Shown: positions 1 to 8,241, numbered from the stretch's first letter. The stretch is 25,824 nucleotides of DNA from a virus (IMGVR_UViG_3300034062_001679:1-25824), one strand, 5' to 3'. Program-made: numbers and translations. The notes: generated by a model from the letters alone, not told the origin.

Positions 1-104
1 GATATAAGCATCATTGCCCCGCCATACGTCGCGTCGCTTGTTGTCGTAGCTGTATCTGTATTGCTGCCGTACAGCGTCATTGTCCAGTTACTCTTTGCTG
101 GCAT
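1..104 (-). CDS. Partial tail gene after the tape measure (N-terminus only)
   Basis: An ATG at 104..102 follows the tape-measure stop by one base and has the ribosome site AGAGGA seven bases upstream. The first 34 codons are open to the window edge; they begin MPAKSNWTMTLYGSN and continue through a threonine-rich stretch to GGAMMLI. In siphophages the gene after the tape measure usually encodes a distal tail or baseplate protein. That position is the only basis for a role, because the visible residues carry no motif I recognise. The gene continues beyond position 1. Confidence 0.7.
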   Translation of the reverse strand, partial: MPAKSNWTMTLYGSNTDTATTTSDATYGGAMMLI

Positions 105-105
105 G

Positions 106-3100
106 TTATCCTCTCAACTTTCTTGCAATCATTCGTGAGCGGTCGCGCTCGTAAAGGTACGTGTCCATTCCTACCTGCACATCTACGCCCATGTTGCCTT
201 GTATTCCGTTCGGCATTGAATCCAGACGCTGCCGAATAGCCGATAGCTCCGAGCGCATAAGCTGCAATTCCGTTACCGGTATCGTGCTAATCTGGTTATC
301 CGCAAGCATCTTCTGCAAAGCAGGGAACGATTCAAGCGATTTGCCACTATGCAAGTGCTCAAGCAGCGCCCTGTTCTTGCGTGTAGTCTCTGCGGTCATC
401 ACGAACTCTTGCCCGTGGACTACGCCCGCTACTTGCTTTGTGCCGCCGTTGCCTGTGTAACCGCCCTCTTCAAAGCCCGATAATGCGGACTGCAATAATG
501 CCTTCAATGCTTGCACGGCTGCCAAGCCCGCAATCTGTCCAAATGGAGGCGGGATAACCGAGCTAAACAAGGCCACAATGGACGGCGTATATAGGTCAAG
601 CAATGCGCTAACAGTCGAGCCGACTACTTTCTTGAGTGCCTCGCCCGCGCTTTCCCCGCCCGCTACAAGAGATGCAAAAGCAGCACCCGCAGATACGGCT
701 ATTTGGTCAAGTGCCGCGCTCTGTACCTCTGCGGATTCTTTTGCTAGTTTCTCATCTTCTTTCTTAAGATTGGCTCGATCCTGTGCGTACTTATCTTCTA
801 TGGCCTTGAGTGCTGCCTCGTAAACTTCCTTGTCTTTGATACCCTGATCTTGCAGCGCCTTGACTTCCGCCGCCTTTAGTTTTTCAAGGTCAATCTCTTG
901 TTTAGCTATCTCTTTTCTACGTTCTAGTGCAGCGTTAACCGTATTAATACCGTCTTGCGCTGCTTGCGCCTGCTGATCTGCAATAGCTTGGAACGCTTGC
1001 GAGAAAGCCGTAGCCGTCGCACTTGCCGTCTGTTCCTGTTGTGCCTGTAAGTTGGCAAGCTGATCCACCGAATCTTGGTACGTCGCCGTACCATCCTGCA
1101 AGTTTTCGATTAACTTCTCTTGCTCTTCATTCAAGGCCGCCGCTTTGTCCGCAGCTTCGCCGTAGATAGTCGCAAAATCTACCGAGCGCAGAGCTTCACC
1201 AATGCCACGCAATGAGTCCGCAAATATCTCTCCCGCCTGCTTTACCTGTTGCTGCCTAATCTGCGCTACAATGTCCGCCGTGCCCTTCGCAATTTCATCT
1301 GCGCTCTGCTGGTATGCAGCGCGAATCTGCAATGCGTAGATATTGGACGTATCGCTTGGCAACGATTGTAGCTCTTGAAAGATGCGCTGCCGTGCCTCCG
1401 CTGCACTTGCCTTGAACGTAGAGGGATCAATCAAGCCGAGCTGCAACTGCTGCGCTAGCTTCTCGATTGCTTCCTTGTACGCTGGAGTCTGTTCAATTAT
1501 AGCGTCAATGCCTGCGCTTAAACTGCCCTCAATAACGGCACGCTGCGCTGATAGCAGCTCATTAGCTACGCCTGCATTGCCCGCCGCTAGCTGTGCTTTT
1601 AATCTCTCCACACGCTGCGCTGCAAACTTGGCCGTAATATCGTCCAGCTTCTTTTGCTGTTCCTCTTCTGCCTTTAACTGCTGCGCTCTGGCCTTCGCTT
1701 CTATCTCTGCAATCTTGCGGCCGTTCTCTTCGCGCAATATCTCAATGCGCTTGTTGATTACCGCCTCTTCTGCCGTACGAAGTTTGCCTGTACTCTTAAG
1801 CTGTTTGCGCTGTTCGTCGATTGCAGCTATTGCGTACTTCTGCTCAATCTCAATACGCTTCTTTGCACGCTCTTCATCGCTTGCTATTGTGTCCGTTGCT
1901 GCCAGTTCCCGCGCTTTTGCCTGCTCTGCGGTCAATCCTGCTAGCTCCTCTTTGGCTTTGCGTAGTGCTTCGGCTGCTGCCTTTGCTTTCTCTGGGTCAA
2001 CTGGAGGCGGGTCTTTTTTTAACTTTTTGTTAGTGTCGCCTAAATCCTTTGATGCTTCATTCAAATCTTCCGTTGCTTTTGTCTGTTCTTTTAATGCACC
2101 GGTAGTTTTCGCGCTGGTATCGTCAATGCCAAGCAAAGCATTTTTAATAGCCGTCAAATCAAACGATGCTATTGCATTGATGAGACGCAGTAAGTATTGA
2201 TATAAATTATCAACAATACCTATTACCGATGTGGCCACGGCCGCAAAAAACTGCAATACTCCAGCCAATCCTTGAACGATACCTATCGCTGCACTCAACA
2301 CAAGGTTAAGCGCAGACATAAGTATTTTGTTTTCTGTAATCGTTTTAACCAACGTAATAAACAGTTTTGCTAGTGCACCAATAACAGGTACTAGCGCTGT
2401 TCCAATTTGAGCATAAAGCTGCGCGATAGTAGGCAGTAGCTGTATTATCACGTCAAAGATCGGCTGTAACGCAGGGAATAACTGACGGAAAGTGTCAGCC
2501 AAAATGTTGATGATCTGCGTAAACGGAACCATTGCAGTATTGACTACTTGCAATATCACAGGAACAAGCTGCTGTATCAATCCTAACAACGGTTCAAGCA
2601 CCGCTGATATAAGAGATAGCAACGGCCCCGACAACGAAGATACAAGCGTGCTGATAGCTCCGCCAATCTGTTGTAGGATAGGAGCGAGCGGCGTTAAGAT
2701 ACCCTGCAATACAGGCAGCAGCGATTCCAACACAGGCAGCAACGTTTGCGCTAATGGTATCAACGCTTCCAGTAACTGCGAGCCTATCTTCTCAAATACT
2801 TCGCCTAGCTGGTTTTGCAGCTTGTTAAGAATACCGCCTACATCGCCCTGCTGATCTGCTACCGTCTTGAATGATTCACCAAGCTGCTCGTTAGCTTTCT
2901 TGAGCTTTTCAGCAGGTGAGATATTCGACTTCAATACCTCTGCAAGCTGCGGATATTTCTTGCTCAAGTTCTCAATAGCCGCCGCGCCTTCGGGATCGTT
3001 GATGCCTCGTGCAAATGCCTTTGCTACTGCTTCGCCCTTAACCGCTCCGTTGGTGAACGTCTCAAGTCCAGCGGCGAGCTTTGTCAAATCCTGTGCGCTC

Positions 3101-3624
3101 TCACCTGTAAAGCCGCCCAATGATGCAACGGATACAGCAAGCTCGCGCGTACGTGCGACCGGTTGCCCTAAATTATTGGCAAGCTCAAGAGATGACTTCG
3201 ACACTTTCTCAATTTCAGCGTCTACGTCTGCTATGCCTTGTGCCTTAAACGCTACCTCTAGCGAATCTTGAAATTCATCCGCTGCGAGTGCGCCTTCTTT
3301 GAGACCGCCTACGATACCAGATAACGCTTGCGAGGCAGCGCCACCAAGAGCACCGCCTGCTAGAGCCCCGAGGCCTCCGAGCTTTTTCCCTAGCCCGCCA
3401 GCTGCAGCGTCCGCGCCTTTGGTGTCTACATCTACCTTTACAGTTTCAGTCCTAGATAAACCGTCAATCTTCTTATCGGCTGCATCAACTTCGTTATCGT
3501 TGACGTCAACCTTAACGCTCGGTTTGGCATTGCCTAGCTTGTTAATCTGTGCAAGCGCATCGGCTAGCGACTTCTTGAGCGTGGTTAAATCTAGGCCAAT
3601 ACTGACGGTAGCTTTTTCTGCCAT
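106..3624 (-). CDS. Tail tape measure protein
   Basis: 1172 residues, the longest gene in the window. It sets tail length and is packed in the tail tube before ejection. Residues 1-110 are charged, then Gly/Ala-rich. Residues about 265-500 are a long hydrophobic Leu/Pro/Ile-rich stretch with several potential membrane helices, typical of tape measures. Residues about 520-1000 are Ala/Glu/Lys/Gln-rich coiled coil. The C-terminal part holds the FEEGGYTGNGG...VVHGQEFV signature common near the end of siphophage tape measures. The start ATG overlaps the stop of the upstream tail-assembly gene (TAATG). Its place after the tail-assembly genes supports the call. The minus-strand codon bias leaves several long empty frames on the plus strand; they are not genes. 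Confidence 0.95.
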   Translation of the reverse strand: MAEKATVSIGLDLTTLKKSLADALAQINKLGNAKPSVKVDVNDNEVDAADKKIDGLSRTETVKVDVDTKGADAAAGGLGKKLGGLGALAGGALGGAASQALSGIVGGLKEGALAADEFQDSLEVAFKAQGIADVDAEIEKVSKSSLELANNLGQPVARTRELAVSVASLGGFTGESAQDLTKLAAGLETFTNGAVKGEAVAKAFARGINDPEGAAAIENLSKKYPQLAEVLKSNISPAEKLKKANEQLGESFKTVADQQGDVGGILNKLQNQLGEVFEKIGSQLLEALIPLAQTLLPVLESLLPVLQGILTPLAPILQQIGGAISTLVSSLSGPLLSLISAVLEPLLGLIQQLVPVILQVVNTAMVPFTQIINILADTFRQLFPALQPIFDVIIQLLPTIAQLYAQIGTALVPVIGALAKLFITLVKTITENKILMSALNLVLSAAIGIVQGLAGVLQFFAAVATSVIGIVDNLYQYLLRLINAIASFDLTAIKNALLGIDDTSAKTTGALKEQTKATEDLNEASKDLGDTNKKLKKDPPPVDPEKAKAAAEALRKAKEELAGLTAEQAKARELAATDTIASDEERAKKRIEIEQKYAIAAIDEQRKQLKSTGKLRTAEEAVINKRIEILREENGRKIAEIEAKARAQQLKAEEEQQKKLDDITAKFAAQRVERLKAQLAAGNAGVANELLSAQRAVIEGSLSAGIDAIIEQTPAYKEAIEKLAQQLQLGLIDPSTFKASAAEARQRIFQELQSLPSDTSNIYALQIRAAYQQSADEIAKGTADIVAQIRQQQVKQAGEIFADSLRGIGEALRSVDFATIYGEAADKAAALNEEQEKLIENLQDGTATYQDSVDQLANLQAQQEQTASATATAFSQAFQAIADQQAQAAQDGINTVNAALERRKEIAKQEIDLEKLKAAEVKALQDQGIKDKEVYEAALKAIEDKYAQDRANLKKEDEKLAKESAEVQSAALDQIAVSAGAAFASLVAGGESAGEALKKVVGSTVSALLDLYTPSIVALFSSVIPPPFGQIAGLAAVQALKALLQSALSGFEEGGYTGNGGTKQVAGVVHGQEFVMTAETTRKNRALLEHLHSGKSLESFPALQKMLADNQISTIPVTELQLMRSELSAIRQRLDSMPNGIQGNMGVDVQVGMDTYLYERDRSRMIARKLRG

Positions 3625-4061
3625 TACTTCATTTCAAGTAGGGTGCTGCAATACTTCTGCACATCCGCGATTGTTACGTGATGCCAGAATCTTTCGGTCT
3701 CAAAATCTTTTGCGTCCTGTTCCGATAGCTTGCTCTTATCTGCCGTCGCTTTGATGCAGTCAATGCCGAGCATTAGCGCGCTCATTGTGTGCGGTAGCTC
3801 CTGCATTTGGCGATGCAATGCGGCTGCTTTTATCATGTTGCTCTTTGCCCATTCGGTCAAGTCAAGCTCTGTAAAAGTTCCGCCGTTTAGTATTGCTTTA
3901 TCCACAAGTACGGCAAACTCTGCATCTTCTGCATACATCTTCGATACGCTTGCCATGATGCGATCTTTGCTATGCTCTTCAATGTATGCGCTGATCTTGC
4001 CTTGCCATTCTTGCAGGAGCTTCGCGTTCGCTACTGATAGCGGGATAGGTTCAAAATTCAT
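3624..4061 (-). CDS. Tail assembly chaperone-like protein, paralogue B
   Basis: 145 residues lying directly before the tape-measure gene, where siphophages keep tail-assembly chaperones. It is visibly related to the protein at 4415..5026. Both have an N-terminal proline-containing segment followed by a W-containing helix, and near the end they share GIDCI(K/R)AT, (D/Y)SKLSE and FW..VT..(D/E)V. It lacks the charged insertion of about 45 residues present in the longer copy. The ribosome site AAGGACACACA precedes the ATG and is nearly identical to the site before 5026, which fits duplication of the gene with its leader. The call rests on position and paralogy rather than on a recognised domain. 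Confidence 0.7.
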   Translation of the reverse strand: MNFEPIPLSVANAKLLQEWQGKISAYIEEHSKDRIMASVSKMYAEDAEFAVLVDKAILNGGTFTELDLTEWAKSNMIKAAALHRQMQELPHTMSALMLGIDCIKATADKSKLSEQDAKDFETERFWHHVTIADVQKYCSTLLEMK

Positions 4062-4395
4062 TGTGTGTCCTTCGAGGTTTGTTGAGACGCTTGCCGCTAG
4101 CTTTTTCGTACATGTACGCTTGCTCGCCTACATCACCAGTCCACCACGGCTTCTTATAGTTAATTGCTTTTTGGATGTTTACCAGCTTGTAGAATTCCGC
4201 ATACGCCATATCCATTACTTCGTAGTAACTCAATCCCCATTCGGGAGCGTATTGGAGTGCCATTGCCATAGATGATGCGGTAGCTGGTAACGTGTCGGTG
4301 TAGTTATCGTCTATGTCCATTGTAAAGTTAGGATGCTCTTGCGAGAATCCGTACTTGTCTAACAGCTTCACATCGTGAATTTTCCACAAAGTCAC
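4051..4395 (-). CDS. Probable tail assembly protein (G-T type second ORF)
   Basis: 114 residues if started at GTG 4395. The start has only a weak ribosome site. The reading frame stays open upstream of the GTG, across the stop of the 4415..5026 gene and for about 20 codons inside it, in the +1 frame. This is the arrangement expected of the T part of a frameshifted G-T tail chaperone, which normally lies between tail tube and tape measure. The protein has Trp/Tyr-rich helices (APEWGLSYYEV, YKKPWW) and a basic C-terminus. Its stop overlaps the start of the next gene by 11 bases. An eight-codon mini-ORF spans the 19-base gap from the upstream stop to this GTG and may couple translation. The function is inferred from position. 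Confidence 0.6.
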   Translation of the reverse strand: MTLWKIHDVKLLDKYGFSQEHPNFTMDIDDNYTDTLPATASSMAMALQYAPEWGLSYYEVMDMAYAEFYKLVNIQKAINYKKPWWTGDVGEQAYMYEKASGKRLNKPRRTHNEF

Positions 4396-4414
4396 CCGCC
4401 AAACTTCAAATAGT

Positions 4415-5026
4415 TCATTGCTTGTGTGAGCTGCGAAATCGATCGACGTATTGAGCCACCTCCGAGGCCGTCACGTCCTGCCAAAATTCGCTATCGTTTG
4501 CGCTCTTGATAGCGTCCGATTCATTCTCTGATAGCTTGCTATAATCGACCGTAGCCCGTATGCAGTCAATGCCCATCAGCATAGACTCCATCGTCTGCGG
4601 GAAAGCGTCCAAGTTAAAGTACATTTGCCGCCCTATCTCCGGGCTGTCTTTTAGCAAGACAACCAACGAATCTTTGAGTTCCTGCTCTGCTATGGCCTTT
4701 GCTGCTTCCGCTGTCATTGGTTCGTATTCCAGCTCGGCTTGCTTTGCTGCTTTGCGCTGCTCGTTCTCGTATTCGTGCTGCGCTTTATGTGCCTCTATTA
4801 GGGCCACAATTCGCGCCTGAAGCGTTACATTGTTGACCATGCCCACTTCGTCGATAAGCTCGGCTAACTCTTCGCTACCGTGCCGCAATCGTGCAATCGT
4901 GCGGAGCATATACTCGACGCTTCTTTGCTGTACGTGATTGCTTATGCGCTGATACCAGTCTTTGCAAATCTGTTGATTGCGTAGCGTGACCGGTAGATGG
5001 TCTATTTCTATGCCGTTAAGTTTCAT
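4415..5026 (-). CDS. Tail assembly chaperone-like protein, paralogue A
   Basis: 203 residues, the first gene after the major tail protein. It has a good ribosome site (AAGGACACACA) and lies just behind an intrinsic terminator at 5038..5089. Residues about 75-120 are a charged Glu/Ala/Lys helix absent from the paralogue at 3624..4061. Residues about 140-195 match that paralogue closely (GIDCIRAT, YSKLSE, FWQDVT). In siphophages this slot is the G gene of the tail chaperone. Codon 197 (TTT, followed by C) is a candidate +1 slip site, at 4435..4438, that would join this protein to the next frame. The role is inferred from order and paralogy. Confidence 0.7.
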   Translation of the reverse strand: MKLNGIEIDHLPVTLRNQQICKDWYQRISNHVQQRSVEYMLRTIARLRHGSEELAELIDEVGMVNNVTLQARIVALIEAHKAQHEYENEQRKAAKQAELEYEPMTAEAAKAIAEQELKDSLVVLLKDSPEIGRQMYFNLDAFPQTMESMLMGIDCIRATVDYSKLSENESDAIKSANDSEFWQDVTASEVAQYVDRFRSSHKQ

Positions 5027-5037
5027 TGTGTGTCCTT

Positions 5038-5089
5038 AAAAATAGGGGGCTAGTAACTGACGGGACACAGATCGCCAGTACCAGCCCCC
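5038..5089 (-). terminator. Intrinsic terminator after the major tail protein gene
   Basis: On the minus strand a long imperfect hairpin has the outer stem GGGGGCT/AGCCCCC and an inner stem ACTGGCG/CGTCAGT with one mismatch. It is followed by TATTTTT at 5044..5038. It fills the 85-base gap between the tail tube gene and the next gene. A smaller GCGTA/TACGC hairpin lies just before it. The U-tract is on the transcribed side, so the element should end or thin out transcription after the highly expressed tube gene. There is no obvious new promoter behind it, so partial read-through to the tape measure is likely. Confidence 0.75.
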
Positions 5090-5111
5090 AGTATGCGTAT
5101 CGCTACGCTAT

Positions 5112-5717
5112 TTATACAATGTCGAGATCGACAAGCATCTTACCGTAAGGATATGTAGATGCTGCGATTGTAACAGTAACTGGTGTTACGGCTGTTGAAC
5201 CGACATAAGATGCTAATGCAGCCGATGGCAAAACAAGATTCGTTGTAATGCTTGTTGCAATAGCCGTAAGCGTTGGCTTAACGTAAGCTGTACCAGCAAA
5301 GTTTACAGAGCCAGAAGACTTTGAAACCTTAACGAGTCCAGCCCATGCAAGACGCTTGCCGTTGCCCGGTCCGTCTTTGATCGTTGCGCCGCGTACAAGC
5401 ATAGCAAGTGTCGTGCTGCCCGCTGATGTGCCGCTAATGATTTCGCCGTCTTCCATCGTCAGTTCTTCCGTTGTAGCTGATGATGTAGAAGCAGGTGCGT
5501 ACGTCTGGACGAAGTCCCAGTACAGCTTGTCTGCTTGTACTTGGTCTAATGTCCATGTGCGAATACCGTTGTCATCGTTAGCCCCGTCTGACGTGATCTG
5601 CGAATCACAAGTATAGACAGGAGTTGAAGATGCAAAGGTTGTCTGTGTTGTGCCAACGGTAACCGTAAAGAACTCTGCCTTACGTCCACCATTAATCACG
5701 AAACCAGATAGTGCCAT
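5112..5717 (-). CDS. Major tail (tube) protein
   Basis: 201 residues, rich in Thr, Ser, Val and Ala, with alternating beta-strand pattern and no membrane segment, as in siphophage tail tube proteins. The gene lies between the tail terminator/connector genes and the tail-assembly and tape-measure genes, the standard tube position. It is followed by a strong terminator, which fits a structural protein made in large amounts. The ATG follows GGAGAAATGAA, which lies in the end of the glycosyltransferase gene. I see no diagnostic motif, so the call rests on order, size and composition. Confidence 0.75.
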   Translation of the reverse strand: MALSGFVINGGRKAEFFTVTVGTTQTTFASSTPVYTCDSQITSDGANDDNGIRTWTLDQVQADKLYWDFVQTYAPASTSSATTEELTMEDGEIISGTSAGSTTLAMLVRGATIKDGPGNGKRLAWAGLVKVSKSSGSVNFAGTAYVKPTLTAIATSITTNLVLPSAALASYVGSTAVTPVTVTIAASTYPYGKMLVDLDIV

Positions 5718-5718
5718 T

Positions 5719-6468
5719 TCATTTCTCCATTTTTATAAGTGCTGTTAAATCGCGAACGTATGTATCGCGATAGAATGTATGCAGTCCGTGCTCTTCGTTG
5801 TTCTCTGCTAACCATCTGCCGATCAGAGTAGTATTGCGTATGAGCTTCTTCTTGAGCACTTCACTTTCGCCGCTGTAACCATTGTGTGCGATCGTGATAG
5901 TTGTATCAACGATGCTGTATCCAGCACCGCGGATAGTGTGTGCAATCTGCTCGTGTGCGTAACCTTCCCAATAGAATTCTGGAGTGTTGCGATACATCCG
6001 CAGTTGCCCGATGTTAAAGTATTCGTTTTCGTTTGCTTCGCCGATCAGCTTCTTATAGCATGACAGCGACGCTTGCCCCGCCATAAAACCACCTACGCCG
6101 CCGCCGTGCCTTTGTGTTGCCTCTGCTATGCCTTCGTGCTGCTGCTCGCAAAGGTATTCGTCGCAGTCCATCCAGAATATCCATTCCTTCGTAGCCATCT
6201 GACCGCATAGATTGCGAGCTTGTGCGAAGCTAAATTTTCCCTTCTCGTACGTCCATTCACGTGAGCGGATCGTGTGGTGTTCGTCGGTATGCTCTACCGT
6301 ATCGCTTACGTGATGCTCGCGCCCCTGCTTATTTAGCAGGATGCAAACCTCCGCATTCTTTGGTAGTGAACGGAGCATTCCCTGCATACTCTTGTGCATA
6401 TCGTCATGCGATGCGATAACGCAGAAGCTGACGGGGAAGGTATCTAATTGTGTGTCCTGTGTGTCCAT
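5719..6468 (-). CDS. Family 2 glycosyltransferase
   Basis: 249 residues. The N-terminal VSFCVIASHDD followed by NAEVCILLN has the start of a GT-A fold. ARNLCGQMATKEWIFWMDCDE (about residues 84-104) carries the aRN element and the metal-binding DxD/DE motif (D101, D103, E104) of GT2 enzymes. Further on, QLRMYRN and WEGYAHEQI match the R-x-fRN and G-x-xHE positions seen in this group. It should transfer a sugar from a nucleotide donor; the acceptor is unknown. Its place inside the tail-structural operon, ending two bases before the tail tube start, suggests that a virion protein, perhaps the tube, is the target. The ATG is preceded by AGGACAC, and that word recurs just inside the gene. Confidence 0.85.
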   Translation of the reverse strand: MDTQDTQLDTFPVSFCVIASHDDMHKSMQGMLRSLPKNAEVCILLNKQGREHHVSDTVEHTDEHHTIRSREWTYEKGKFSFAQARNLCGQMATKEWIFWMDCDEYLCEQQHEGIAEATQRHGGGVGGFMAGQASLSCYKKLIGEANENEYFNIGQLRMYRNTPEFYWEGYAHEQIAHTIRGAGYSIVDTTITIAHNGYSGESEVLKKKLIRNTTLIGRWLAENNEEHGLHTFYRDTYVRDLTALIKMEK

Positions 6469-6473
6469 GTGTC

Positions 6474-6938
6474 CTAGACCGGTCGTATAACAAAAGTGAC
6501 AGTGACAGCAATACCCATCTGGATTTTATTGCTGCCTGTGTTGAATTCGCCTACGTTGCCATCTACGTGCATTGACGTAATAGCCGTGTAAAATCTTCCA
6601 TCGTTATTGCTGCCTATTGCGTCGAGGTCGTACGTCTCTAGTGCGTACTTGATTCGGCTAGCAATATCGCCCGCCCGCTCGTTAGCTATGCCTAGTTCGC
6701 TAGGGTCTGCCTCTATCATTGCGTTGCACATGATCTCAACTAGCGCACGCCCAAGCCCCAAGCTCAAGCCCGTCTCTGCGTCCGTGTCGTACTGCATCTG
6801 GCTAATGTATGGATAGCAGATTGTAGTCTTTGACTCGTACGCATCTGGCCTCCATATACGACGCGGCGTAAGATTGCCGTCGCTGTTCAGAGCATCAATG
6901 ATTGTATCTACAATGTACTGCATCGAATTGGTAGCCAT
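6474..6938 (-). CDS. Tail terminator / tail completion-like protein
   Basis: 154 residues between a gp10-like gene and the tail tube region. Size and order fit the tail terminator (lambda U type) or tail-to-head joining protein that caps the tail tube. The N-terminal helix (MQYIVDTIIDALN) followed by beta-rich segments ending in TVTFVIRP is typical of this fold. The start overlaps the upstream stop as TAATG. I recognise no catalytic motif. The call is positional with supporting secondary-structure pattern. Confidence 0.6.
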   Translation of the reverse strand: MATNSMQYIVDTIIDALNSDGNLTPRRIWRPDAYESKTTICYPYISQMQYDTDAETGLSLGLGRALVEIMCNAMIEADPSELGIANERAGDIASRIKYALETYDLDAIGSNNDGRFYTAITSMHVDGNVGEFNTGSNKIQMGIAVTVTFVIRPV

Positions 6939-7465
6939 TATCCGAACTCCTGCATAAACTCATCTACGATCGTAGTTTCAAGCTCTTTGATAAGGGCTTT
7001 ATATCCGTTAGCGTCTCTCATGTATGCAGCAAAGCCCGGCTTTAGGAATGGCCTTGCACGCGCGCGAAATCCCTTTTTAGCGTTCCTATCCTTTGCGCCT
7101 AATTCGTTATAGAGCGCATACTTCAAACTGATGGTCTTGCCGTTGGATATTACTTGCGTTTCGGGATCGTATCCGTACTCAACTTCAAACTTGCCATTGC
7201 GAAACTCTACCTTGTTGAAGTTGCCTTTACCGCCCGGCTCAAGCGATCGCGCAATGTTACCGTAAAGTGTACGTAGCTTGCCGCTTGTGTTGTTGTTGGG
7301 ATAGTAACGGCGTCCACTCTTTGCCGTCTTCTGCCCAGATTCGTTTGGGTTTAGGTAGTCTTCCGTGTATATCTGCAACTCGTAAGGGATGTTTTGCGTA
7401 ACCTCCTTAACCGCTGCCAATATACCACGCTCCAGCCGTGCTAATCTTTGTGAGATGTCGCTCAT
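6938..7465 (-). CDS. HK97 gp10-like head-tail / minor tail protein
   Basis: 175 residues. An N-terminal helix is followed by a basic middle and by YALYNELGAKDR...RARPFLKPGFAA, which matches the conserved end of the HK97 gp10 family (E-x-GT..., RPFLxP). These proteins sit at the head-tail joint or complete the tail. It overlaps the connector gene (ATGA) and the next gene (TAATG), so it is translated as part of the connector series. Confidence 0.75.
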   Translation of the reverse strand: MSDISQRLARLERGILAAVKEVTQNIPYELQIYTEDYLNPNESGQKTAKSGRRYYPNNNTSGKLRTLYGNIARSLEPGGKGNFNKVEFRNGKFEVEYGYDPETQVISNGKTISLKYALYNELGAKDRNAKKGFRARARPFLKPGFAAYMRDANGYKALIKELETTIVDEFMQEFG

Positions 7466-8037
7466 ATCGTCACGCGCGTGTATGGTGCAAGCCGTGGCTT
7501 AACGCGCGTACGCATTGCCTGCAAAGTCTTTGATATGGACATACCGCCTTCACTTTCCGTGATAGCTGTCACCCCGAATCGGTTTGCCTGCGGTGCGAAT
7601 GGTGTCTCCATATACAACTCGGTCACCATCTCCGCAGCGCAGATCTCGATCACGCTCGGGATGCTAGTATAGCCGATTGACATGACCGCTTCGTACTGCT
7701 TGTTGATGAAACCATCTTCAAGGTAGAGATATTTAACGCCGCGAATGTCAACAAGATTAGTAGTGCCGGTGACGGAAGCAAATGTATCTCCGTAGCTATC
7801 TCTATATTTAAGCGTAGTCAACGTCACCGGCACGGTATAACCTGTTAGAAGCAACGTATCGCGCGTGCCTTCGTAGTAAGCAGTTACGCTTTCCTGAATG
7901 ATTGGCTGATTGCAGATGTCTTTAATCTCATTATCTACATAGCCGATAAGACGATCTATAAGACCGTCGCGGCTTGTGTCGATTGCTGCGATGTTTAGCC
8001 AGTCCTGCTTGATTATTGCGCGCGATACGAGAGGCAT
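7462..8037 (-). CDS. Head-tail connector / adaptor protein (gp6-like)
   Basis: 191 residues. The N-terminal part is helical (DWLNIAAIDTSRDGLIDRLIGYVDNEIKDIC), as in HK97 gp6/SPP1 gp15-type adaptors that bind the portal ring, and is followed by a beta-rich insertion with YYEGTRDTLLL and YLEDGFINK. The C-terminal half contains EICAAEMVTELY and ends with a basic tail. The ATG is preceded by AAGGAATAAGC. It starts the run connector, gp10-like, tail terminator-like. Assignment is by family pattern and order. Confidence 0.7.
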   Translation of the reverse strand: MPLVSRAIIKQDWLNIAAIDTSRDGLIDRLIGYVDNEIKDICNQPIIQESVTAYYEGTRDTLLLTGYTVPVTLTTLKYRDSYGDTFASVTGTTNLVDIRGVKYLYLEDGFINKQYEAVMSIGYTSIPSVIEICAAEMVTELYMETPFAPQANRFGVTAITESEGGMSISKTLQAMRTRVKPRLAPYTRVTI

Positions 8038-8040
8038 TGC

Positions 8041-8241
8041 TTATTCCTTGATTGCAGATGGTACTGGGGTCTCTGGCTTGATTGCCTTTACGTGCATCTT
8101 GCCTACTGTCATAATCGATCCGTCTGGCAGCTTGACTACACATGCGCTCGGAGTATCGTTTACTACTTCTACGTCAATGTCTTTTGCACCGTGATTGATT
8201 GTCACGATAGCCTTGTTTTTAATCTTGCTAAAATCAATCAT
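8041..8241 (-). CDS. Small beta-rich hypothetical protein
   Basis: 66 residues starting MIDFSKIKNKAIV. The start at 8241 overlaps the end of the upstream holin-like gene and has GGTAAGAG upstream, which is more likely than a longer in-frame start at 8292. The sequence alternates short beta strands (AIVTINH, DIDVEVV, CVVKLPDGSIMTV), suggesting a small barrel such as an SH3-like fold, with no membrane segment. It lies between the membrane-protein genes and the connector gene. I do not recognise a family; a small head or connector accessory protein is possible. Confidence 0.6.
   Translation of the reverse strand: MIDFSKIKNKAIVTINHGAKDIDVEVVNDTPSACVVKLPDGSIMTVGKMHVKAIKPETPVPSAIKE

Noticed and set aside
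1382-2200. Long plus-strand frame of 272 codons, with others across 161-3271
   Set aside because: They mirror the codon bias of the tape-measure gene, give Ser/Cys-rich unlikely proteins and have no ribosome sites or overlaps of their own.
3898-3906. Perfect DnaA box TTATCCACA
   Set aside because: A single copy inside a tail assembly gene, far from the replication genes; about 0.2 copies are expected by chance in this much DNA and no cluster surrounds it.
7931-8143. 70-codon minus-strand frame across the connector gene start
   Set aside because: Polar Arg/Ser-rich translation overlapping two better supported genes.
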